64,000 nucleotides of DNA from Agrocybe praecox. Its lineage: Eukaryota > Basidiomycota > Agaricomycetes > Agaricales > Agrocybaceae. This document shows positions 24,929 to 35,100 of this stretch, one piece after another. The position numbers were made by a program, and so were the translations under genes. The stretch is taken from assembly GCA_964017145.1 (NCBI GenBank), contig OZ024850.1, positions 124,001-188,000 of the forward strand, in the 5' to 3' direction. The notes below the pieces were generated by a model, which saw nothing but the letters and a program-made list of their open reading frames with translations, searched no databases and was not told the origin of the DNA. How positions within the stretch are numbered: the stretch's first letter is position 1; each line of letters opens with the position of its first letter.

Positions 24929-26269
24929 ATGCCTGCTAACGGTAAATACAGTGTCGGCTAGTATGTGACTTTTGTTTAACCCCGTTGACTACGTTTACTA
25001 ACATTTTCATGGCAGCTATATCAGTTGGTATGTCATGATTAAAGAGATCTTACTTTTGCGTTTAATTATTCTCTTCCTCAGGGCCCCCAAGTTCTCGCCC
25101 AAGGACATACCTGTGGACCATTTCACGTGCGTCATATACGAATACCTTGCGGATATTGGGCTTATCTTTGTTACTGCTGTCAGTCACCTCCCCTATGCTT
25201 TTGCCAATTTTAAAGAGGACGGAAATGTCGTTCTCTCAAACCCTGAACCTGTGAAGGCCCTCTACAAGCTAAAGAAGACTCACCGTAACTTGAAAGTCTT
25301 GATGAGCATTGGAGGATATAACGACTCTCCTAAATTCCCCCAAGTTGTCAACAATAACACTCACCGTGCCACATTTGTCCGCACCTCGGTCGAGTTGATG
25401 GTGAAGTATGGCTTGGACGGTTTGGATGTCGATTACGAGTACCCGACAACCAAGGAAGATGCTGATGGACTTGCGACCTTGCTGAAAGAACTCAGGGTTG
25501 CTTTGGACGCGGAGCAGACGAAGCATGGTGCTGGTGTCAAGTTCTACCTGACGGTATGTTTGTCATGTTTAGAAATCAATCAAATTTATGTACGAAGCAT
25601 CATAGATCGCTCAGTCGTGTGGTCCAGACAAGTATAACCTGATCCCGGTCAAGGAAATCGACGCGTCTCTTGACTTTTGGAACTTGATGGCATATGACTT
25701 CGGTATGTATTCCCCTATCTGTCAATTCTACTACTCGCACTTTCTAAACGTTCTGTGTTTTAGCCGCTGCCACTTGGGGATCCAAAATTTCCGATCATCA
25801 TGCCAAATTGCACGGCGACGCTCCTAGTGGTGAGGCCGCCGTTAAATTCTTCATCGGCAAGGGCGTGTCGGCGAACAAGCTCGTTCTTGGTCTTCCTGTA
25901 TATGGTCGCTCCTTCGCCGGCACGGATGGCTTCCACAAATCCTCCACCGGCCCGGGTCCGCATACAGGGGGCGAACCAGGTGTTTGCGACTATTGTGTCC
26001 TTCCCTTCCCCGGCGCTACGGTTACCAACGATCCCGTAGCTGGAGCCAGTTATTCGTATGACAGCAAAAAAAAGGAATTCATCAGCTACGATAATGATGT
26101 TGTCGGGAAGTGGAAGGGAGAATACATCAAGAAGGAAGGATTGGGCGGAGCGATGTTCTGGGAGATTAGCGCCGACAGGAAGGCAAGTGATCCTGGAAAG
26201 AGCCTTGTTTTGAGTGTTAAAGACGCCATGGGTGAGCTCGAGCAGAGCAACAACTGGCTCCCATTCTGA
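24929..26269 (+). CDS. GH18 chitinase-like protein, copy B
   Basis: Paralogue of the gene at 8862-10224, in the opposite orientation. Six exons: 24929-24960, 25016-25027 (12 nt), 25082-25126, 25184-25553, 25606-25702 and 25764-26269. They sum to 1062 nt (353 aa) with matching phases. DGLDVDYE occupies residues 108-115, with E115 catalytic. LMSIGGYND, LVLGLPVYGRSF and GGAMFWEIS are conserved. Exon 3 is 9 nt shorter than in copy A (WAPKFSPKDIP instead of WDIYPRQFFPKDIP), so the start of the barrel differs. There is no signal peptide. Intact splice sites and frame suggest it is functional. Substrate preference, for example cell-wall or foreign chitin, cannot be told from sequence. Confidence 0.88.
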
Positions 26270-26682
26270 GGAAACCTTGGACAACTTCACTCGCACACTG
26301 GAATATCTTTACCAGCCTCGGTGTATACAATTGTAAGCTATACATCATTAGCAGTACGATGATGAGATCACAAATGTAGAAAACAATATACAACATTTTT
26401 TCGCGTTTCATTCTTGTCGTCCACTGGGTTGAAAACAAAGTTAAGCCAGCTAGAACTGCATACGTAATAAATCGATAAATTAAAGCACGAGGTACAAATC
26501 GAGATGCTTCCCACACAAACTTTGCTGTGCCACAATATTATTCTTTCGAACATCAAATCGTAAAAGAGATATACCAGGAAAACGATGGCGCACGAGGTCA
26601 GGTCATAGGGCCGGAGGGTCGGGAGTGTCATCAATTAGAGAATGAATTGGTCGAGCGTCAGTGTCGAGGCTGCCCCTCTCGG
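26270..26682. repeat. non-coding, first unit of a diverged tandem duplication
   Basis: About 26460-26660 resembles 27400-27610 (shared AATCGAGATGC, CGAACATCAAATC-like and GTCGAGCG/GTCAAGCG blocks), roughly 940 bp apart. No gene. Confidence 0.5.
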
Positions 26683-26905
26683 AGAAAGATCCTCGTGGGG
26701 GACGAGGAGCGTAGATTTTAATTTGGGTGTGTTGAGGGAAGGAGGGAATGTGTTTTCATTGTTAACCAATACATCATGCGTTTTTATATTTTTATATATT
26801 TATCTTATCTTCCTTCTTCCTTTCATCACCCACATTCCCTCTCTTTGGCATATCCCACTCGCCAGCCACAATAATCGCCTGCCCCATGCGCTTCAAGCGA
26901 CATTC
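26683..26905 (+). pseudogene. relic of dual-specificity phosphatase gene
   Basis: 26695-26708 (GTGGGGGACGAGGA) matches 20426-20439, 26728-26755 matches the GAGGGAGGGAGGGAATGTG stretch of the phosphatase, and 26849-26900 matches the start of its second exon (GGCATATCCC, AATAATCGCCT). Order and spacing follow the parent gene, including the intron region. A deletion and mutations remove the catalytic cysteine segment and the frame. It lies directly outside chitinase B, so part of the centre gene was also duplicated in the rearrangement. Confidence 0.65.
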
Positions 26906-29900
26906 TACAGTTTTATGTACGGTGATCTTACTCGAGCTGGATGAAATAAGTAAGCCCTTATTGACCTTATGCATAGCCCTTATCGTCAATCGGCGCTCAG
27001 CGTCCAGCGCTCTACTCTATCACCTATCGCGTATGAACGGATGGTCAATGTTATTACTTGGCGCTTATTAGCAACTCCCCCTCGCATGTACGTCGTTGGT
27101 GTCCATACACGTTACATATCTATATCATATTGTATTGTATGAAACATTAAACGCAACCCACACTACAGAGTATACGCACAAGACTCTCAAGGTACTCTCC
27201 AGTGTCAAAAATCTGAATGAAAGAACAAAAAATGAGACAGCACGCAAAAAATAGAGGAAAGTTGTCAAACTAGACCATCGGGATGAGCGTAGAGGTGGCG
27301 TTCAAGTTACTGAGTCGCACGAAGTGTAGACGGCGGATGTGATTACTCCATCTCAGCAAGCTAATCTTCAACCAGCGCGCAAATCCAGGTACTACAGAGG
27401 GATACGTACACATCATAATCGATCAATTAAAGGGCGAGGTAAAATCGAGATGCATCACACATACTTTGTTTTGATACGATATTATCCCTCGAAAAATCAA
27501 ATCCTAGGAGAGACATACGAGCAAAGCGATGGGGAACGAGGCCGAGCCAAGGGCCACAAGGTCTGCAATATAATCAGCTGGAGAATACGAGCTCGTCAAG
27601 CGTTTCAGGGTGATAGTTCGACGTACTAGTGCATTGTATAAGGCACTTCTGAAGCCGGTGCGTTATAGACAACGTATCCAGAAGCTGGAGGCTTGACTAG
27701 ACAGTAGGGATGAGGGGAAGTTCGTGCGATAGCGATCAAGCGGCGATCGAGCATGCGCGGCAGCGGCCGAGAATATCAGCTCAGTAAGTTCGTGGACTGT
27801 ATCGACGATGATTCGTGAGAGTGATCAAGGAGGATAGAGGCATTGAAATACTGACGACGTAGGCGATATAACACAAGGACAAATGCGAAATGCAGGGCTG
27901 GTGAAAATCACGGTGGAAACAGCGAAGGGTTTGCTCTGACCAAGCACGAATCGCGTCCTAGACGAGGCATTTGATAAAGTTGGGAATCCTGATAATGAAC
28001 AAGGACAATCGTATTTGATTCGCACATTTCGAGTGCACATCGGTCGCGATCTTGACGGTGACGGTGGTGGTGGTGGCTCTGCATTATGAGTTTGAGCTCG
28101 AAACCTAGAAGGGAGAATGAGGGGAGTTAGGTCTTTACGATTTTGGTGGGTGACAGATGAGCAAAGGGGTAAGCTTAAGGACAGGACAGAAATTTTTTTA
28201 AATGCAGTGAGAAAAAGGGAACGGCAGATACGTGAAGGATGCAGACATGCAGTCCAAGCATAAGCAAGGGGGAAGAAGCAAAGAGCGAAGAGGGTACGCA
28301 TACCATAGAAAGTTCACGCAACAAAATGAGGGAAAAAAAGGTACGTTCTGATAGAACTAGACGGTCCACGATTTAGCACCAGGTGAATGAAAGTGAAGGT
28401 ATGAAACGAACGACCAGAACGATTGAGATTGCGACAGACAATGCAAGGGTAAGCAAACATCAGCAAATTTGCATAACCAAAAGTACAGGATGGTACTGAT
28501 AAACCAGGACAACCAGCAAAGACAGACGTACTGGGGAGGACCCTTCCAAACCACCTAATTTCCCAACCTTTCTTCGTTAGAAGCGCTCAAAAGGTCAGGA
28601 GTTCGGTACCGCGTTCAGTGATTCTTCATGGGAGTCGGAGATAGCGAATGTCAATCTGCTGAAGATGCTGCCCGTTGGTCATGGTGGTCGCAAACTAAGC
28701 TGGATTCAGGGGGTTCAGAATCGAATTCGGCTCATCGACCGACGTCCATGTGATCCGAGGACGTTCCGGGCCGAACGAATTCCTAGTGTGATGTTCTCTC
28801 AACTCCCTATACAGGAGGGGTCCGGCATTCATCGAGTGTTATCCCTACCACGAACATTCAGATTCAAAAATGAGAAGTGAGTTTACATATTTATATTGAA
28901 AGATGAAATGAGGACGGCCACACGCAAGCCACACGAATCGGAGACGCGGAATTTGACCTTGATTTGACCTCGGAATTCAACTTGCAACGCGCGAGGTAAC
29001 ATGGTTTGTGTCAAACTCCTTGACGAGTTCAGGGCTCTCGGTGGATTAATATGCTTGCCTATGTAAAGTAGAGTGATTAGTAGAAACAAATGCCATATTG
29101 AATGTATGGCACCGTTCGTGGTTGCATCAACATCGTTAGGCCGGATGTTATTCAAAAGACAGCTCTTCGACGTGACGCTGGGAAACCCACGAGCAGAGGA
29201 ACGCGAAGACCTATGGGGGAAAGGAAGAAAATTTAGTAGAAGATGACGAACTGCCGAAATATTTGTCATATGATGTACCTTCTTCCTTAGCTCGTCTCGT
29301 CCGAATCGTCCGTTGTTGACTCACGAAAGTAAAGGCCGGGCCATCAGATGCCCAATTAACGAGAAAGCAATAAATTTGCAGACCGATAGCAATGAAGATC
29401 AAGACGTTGATACATAAAAGCGACCTGGTGCGCGACATGAAGCGTACGAATATAAAATGCAGACAATAAAATCGAATGAATCAATACAGGGATGGCATAA
29501 GTGAAGATTCAGCCAACAACCACGAGTTGAGATGGTCGTGAAATGCAGCGAAGAAAAAAAAACAGACCTAGCATCAGCGAAGGTTTTGCGTAACAGATAG
29601 CAGAAAATAGGAAGGCAATCCTGTACATTCAGTGGCAGCTGGGATGAAAAATGAGCGCTTGAGCTCAGGAGTTTCGAAGAGGTATGTCGTATTAGTTAGA
29701 AGTAGAGAGCGTCTGGCACGAAAATTTAGATTCAGGGTGAGAACAAAAGAGGACTAAAAGTGGTATATTTCAAGTGAACAGGTGAGCCGAATTTCGATCG
29801 AGAAACGACGAGTAATTCCCCAAGTCACGTCATATAAAGCTATTGACGAAGTACAAGGCATGGATAGCTGATACATAACGAATGGGTCAGGAGGTAGTAT

Positions 29901-30099
29901 AGAGAGAGCGGCAGGAGAAGTGAAAGTGGGAGGCTGAAACAAGAGCACTGAATGTTTCAGAAAAAAATCGGCATTTATAAGCTACGTATGCGGATGTGTG
30001 GTGGAAAGAGGGCCGACAGTGACAATGGATGGATGGAAGCATATATGAAGGAGAGGCGATGATTAATCAGGATGAGCAGGATACGTAGCAGTCCGCATT
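26906..30099. other. long non-coding stretch with decayed repeats
   Basis: No gene recognised. It includes the second tandem unit (about 27400-27610) and a diverged dispersed-repeat copy near 28600-28760 (GGTCATGGTGGTCGC, then TTCAGGGGGTTCAG). A minus-strand frame of 158 codons at 27825-28301 contains one coding-like patch (CTRNVRIKYDCPC) but no recognisable family. Confidence 0.4.
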
Positions 30100-30790
30100 A
30101 GATATGTATATGCACAGAGCGTTGAACAGAGAAAGCGGAGGGTTATGAAATGAGAGAGCAGGCGGACGGGGACCGAAGAAGGCTGCGGTATGATCATGCA
30201 GGTAAATCAATGAGCGGCGTGTTTAAGGCCTAGGAGCGATAGTCTAGAGCATTGAGAGCGACAACAGATAGATGATGTAGACGCGAGGCGTTGGTTGACC
30301 AGCAGATACGAATCACGATCGTGCATGGCTGGGTGATTGCTGGAAAAAAGAAACTGGCGAGCTCCGACGTTAGACCGAGGGATGACAGTTTCTTGAAGAA
30401 AGATAAATGTCCGAAGGCGAGAGTAACGTGTGGAAGGGTATATTAGAATGTGGGTGAGACAGAGAAGGTGAGGAGAAGGCAACAGCGAGAGGTGGTGACG
30501 TATGAGCTGGGGGTATCGAGAACGTTGACGGTATAGAATGAGGACAGGCAGGGACATTGGAATGCCGACCGAACGGGCGTACTAGTGACTCCCGCCCTAA
30601 TGCAAGTTGGGGGAAATGGTGTGGTGCGGTCTGTAAAACCGTCAAAGAACGTCCGATATAAAGGAAGCGGAGGGCAAGTAATGAGGGAGGTAGGAGGAAG
30701 GAGGAAGACCGCGGCATGCTCTAAAGAAACTACCTGAGGACACTAGAGGCGCCGCGCAGGGGAGAGTACAGGTTCTAGAACATAAACGCG
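30100..30790 (-). repeat. dispersed repeat, CpG-rich copy
   Basis: Reverse complement aligns over about 600 bp with 46953-47530. This copy keeps many CpG sites that are TpG or CpA in the other copy. The family is not identified and no coding function is visible. 30791-31933 shows no recognisable gene. Confidence 0.65.
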
Positions 30791-32102
30791 TCAATCTTGC
30801 CACAGAAAGCACGAGAAATATACCTGAGTAGAATGAACGATTGACTAGGAATACGGTCATTGCTGGAGGTTATCTAACAACCAGACATCAACTAGTAAAG
30901 AGCCAGAGCCGGAGAACAAGGCAAAGGAAGAGGTTGAGCACATGAAGTGCTTGAGAGAAAGAGACCAAGAAACAATTGGCGTTCAAAGCAGAGACAAATA
31001 GCTGGATGACTGCCACCTAACGAGGACGTATGAAGAACCAGTTTTAACTCATCCCAAGATTTCCAACCCTTCCCTCGTTTGAAGTCCCCCAGAAGCAAGC
31101 ACACTATATTTGAATTTGGCGGTCGAGATATTCAGGAGTCCTTCTGCCACGGCCGCTACAAACGTTGTCGGTCGGTGGTCGTTGTGATCAAAATGAATGT
31201 CACTGATGGGTGGAGGCTCCAATTCCCGCAACGTTTCTATACAGGTGATAATACCGCAAAAGCCAGTACAGATTTCTATTTTTCTATTTGGTTGGTACGT
31301 ACAACGCTCATCACAGTTGATGTTACGTGGTGAATACGAGTTTCTTGTCGCGGTATCGTGCCGTATTGTTATGATATATAGGAAGATAGGATGAAAGATA
31401 AAACGCAAGATAAGACGGGGGACGAGTCAACCAAGAAAAGCGATTGGAGATTCCCTTGAAACGCGAGCGGAATAACGACCCAATTAATTCATAAGCCAGC
31501 AAAAAAGCAATAGAAGCGCAGTTTAAGGACGAGATTAACAAGAAAAGAAAGAAAATGTCACAATAGATTAAACGAATGCAAAAGCGACGTCGTCTGTCCT
31601 TCGTGAAAGTACAGATGCGTCGCCGCAATTCGATACGCTCCAAGGAAAAATCAAGCCAAGTAAATCTTCAGTCAAGCTTGTACCAATGCGACCCAGGACA
31701 AAGGACATAGAGCCAACAGCGACGGGTACGGGAACACCATAACATAGCTAAAATCAAAGTCCGCAGAGAGCTAGCGCAGAAGAAAGGAGAAGCAAATCTA
31801 GGGAAATGAGTATGAGCAAGAAGAAAAACTTCCTGGAGAGCGTATTATTGGACTACCAGGTCTTTCCCCTCCACACTGTTCCGATTCGTGCAGGTACTGC
31901 TGGCGGTGTCGGTCGCGGTCGTTCGAAACAAAGCCTGTTCAGGGGTTTTTTTTTTTTGCGGAGCTAGTCATAGCGGGACCAGGCATGTACCTAGTTCTTC
32001 TATTCTATGCTGGAAAAAAAGTGGAGTTTCACCACTGCTGGCACGCTGCGAGGAAATGCACAATTGCACATTCTATCGAATAGTGTGGGGTTCGGAGGGG
32101 AC

Positions 32103-35100
32103 TTATCTATTACGTCCTGGGGGTCTTCTCTCCGTACCCACTAAAACCCCGCTTCTCAGCTCGATCCAGTTATCACTCAGGGCTTGTCTATCCCTAAGGA
32201 CGGCCCACCAGGTGGCTTCCACTACCTCTGGGCGTATTGCTTTATGGCGGAACTTGGTTTTATTAGCATGGTACATGTCCATTTGTAGCCTAGAGTTCAT
32301 GTTCGTGAGCCAGGCCTTTGTGAGTTCTTCTGCTTTGCGCAGACGTTCGGGGTCGCCTTCATCTTGTATTCTCCACGCGCATCGCGTTCTCCAAATCTGT
32401 TGTGCAGATTCCGCTATTAGGATAGTCAGTAGACGACTCGCACCGTATCGTACCTTCCCGGTGGGGGTTCGTATTTTCAGAAGTGCGCAGCCCAGGATGC
32501 ACCCCATACTTGGTTTCTCCCACACTAGGTGCCTATGATTCCACATTTTACCTGCTGCTTCCCAGATGTCCTCCTGGCCGGACGCTCGGCATTCAGTGAA
32601 GACATGGGTCATTGTTTCTTCGGTTCCACAGACATGGCACTCGGCTCTTTGTTCCATGCCGGGGATATCTAACCATGTTTTGCCCATTCGATAGGCGTTG
32701 TGGGTTACTTTCCACAGGAACGCCCTTGTTCTCTGCGAGAGCACTTTGTTTTTGTAGGAAAGCCAGATCTGTGCTTCTGTGGGTGTATAGCCAGAGTGCT
32801 CTTGCACGGCTTCCCGTACCATTTCTAGGTTTAATTGTGTTCCCCTTCGCTCGGTGTGGGGTTTGGCCATGTTTCGGTATAGGAGTGCTTGTGTCATGCT
32901 CTGCAGACGCATTCCTGGTGGTATCATAGTCATATGTGCTTGCAGAGGGCGCTGGACACGCCTATATTCGGGTTCTATTGCGAGTTGGAGGCCGCGTCGG
33001 GAGAGGTTTAATGCACCGTCTGTGGCTATGGTGTTCGGTGGGTTGCCGGATAGGAAAATGTGGCCTAACCGGTAGAGTGCAAGGCATGCTATTTGCTGTA
33101 GGAGCTGCTGGGTTATTGACTCTGTCAGATTGCGTTTGCTCTCGTAGAGGTCTAAGATTCCCTTCGTGAGCATCTGTTGAGTTCTGGGTAATAAGTTCGC
33201 GATGACTATATCATCATCATCTGATACTATGTGTAGGGCTCTGATGACACATTCAAGTTCGCACAATATTTGCGCCTGTGTGGGATGCGAGAGGTGAAAG
33301 GCCTGGTTTCTAGTGTCGCCCTGGCCGAACCAGATTCCTCCTCCATAATTTACCGCTCCACCACGCTTAACTAAGGAGGCTGCGGACACAGTCAGTGTTA
33401 TTCTATTAGTTGGATGTGCCCTCACACGCTTATTTAGAGGAATTGTTTCCAGGTCGGGATCATGGTGGAATACCCTCATTCCATCCCACATCGATGCAGG
33501 GGGAGGTAGGTGGTTAGGTACTGCAAGAAAGGCTGGGGGTAGTTGGATCAGATCGTTCGGGTGTTCCATGACCTGCGCGGGAGTCCTGGGGTCCCATCTT
33601 TGTAGGAGAGCATTAAGGATTTGGGCTCCCCTAATCATGCATTTAGTTGGGTTGCGACAGCCCTCTAGTCGTATAGCACGACAATAGTTGCACGCACAGT
33701 GCTGGATTGGTCGATGATCGGGTGGGAGTTGGGTTGTCACGTAGTCCAGCATATCTCCAGCTGTGTTAATGTTATGAGTATGGCGCTGGCAATCAGCCCA
33801 CACTGAGTTATTCAGCACTTTCTTTCTCGTGTCGAACCCCTTATGGTGCCAAATAGGCATAGAGCGGAGGACCTCCACTGACGGGTTGGGAATGTCGAGT
33901 CTGACACCCTGCTTAGTCGCTGTTCGTAACATGCGTTGAATGGACTTGGGTAGTTTTGACCCGCTTTGTATTTTGGGGCGCCAGGTTTGGAGAAAGATGT
34001 TCACCTTAGCCTTCTCGTCAACTTTAACCTGACTCGAGAGGGCGTTCACGTTTATCAGCTTATCAGCAACATACACCCATTTCGGGCGCTTATCCGGGGG
34101 GGCTAGGTAAGATTTTAGCTTCATTAATGTTATTGCTTCATTTCGTCGTGCTAGATCGAGGAGTGACTTTCCCCCCTTCTCAGTCGAACCTCGTAGGGTG
34201 TCTATGTTTACCATAGGAGATTTCTCATCCCACATAAACGTGGAGATAGTCTTGGTTAGTTGTTTCTCCACGCTATCGGGCATTCCTTGGACTCTCGCCA
34301 GGTACTGGGTCTGACCGCCCACTACCATGTTCACTATCAAGCGACGTCCTTCAATTGTTGGGTGACTCTTATTCCACTGCGCGAGCGCCCGCTCCACTTT
34401 ATCAATTGTTGTTGACCATACTCCTGGTTGCTCAACTTGGTTCCCCACATATGCACCTAGTACACGAACTGCTTCACCATCCTTTGCTATCTTTATATTC
34501 TCTGGTATGGTTTGAGGTATTAGCCTCGATATCCTTCGTGTATTAATAACGTGGTGTCGATACTCCTCGGAGCCTGCTGGGAGGATTACAGTTTTTGGGA
34601 CGTTGAACTTTGCGCCTGAGACCTTACACCAGCGTTGCAATATCGCCTGCAAGGCCTCAAAAGAGTCTTCTTCCGATAAGAAGACAGTGGTGTCATCAGC
34701 AAATAGAGCTGTTATTAGTTTTTCACGTAGTTCTATCAGGTTGTATCCCTTAAGGTCAGAATCACGAAGCATGCTCGCTAGTGATTCGATAGCAAGGTTG
34801 AAGATGAGGCATGACAGGGGGTCCCCCTGTCGCACTCCTCTTGTAATAATGTATTTCGTACTCAGCACTCCATTTATAGCCACAGATGTTTGTCCGTTGC
34901 TGTAGAGGGCCTGTAGCGTGGATATAAAGTGTCTTGGGAGGTTTAGAACAGCTAAAGTTTCCCAAATAAAATCGTGGCGTATTTTATCGTATGCTTTTTC
35001 CTGGTCTAGGCAGACTATGACCCCATTTTCTTCGAAAACTTCGCATTGGTCCAGCATAAGCTTAACCAACTCAGTCTGGTCTTCTATGCGCCTTCCTCGC

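Noticed and set aside
27825..28301. Minus-strand frame with CTRNVRIKYDCPC, possible small cysteine-rich protein
   Set aside because: Only one short patch is suggestive, the rest is low-complexity, and no second cysteine cluster follows.
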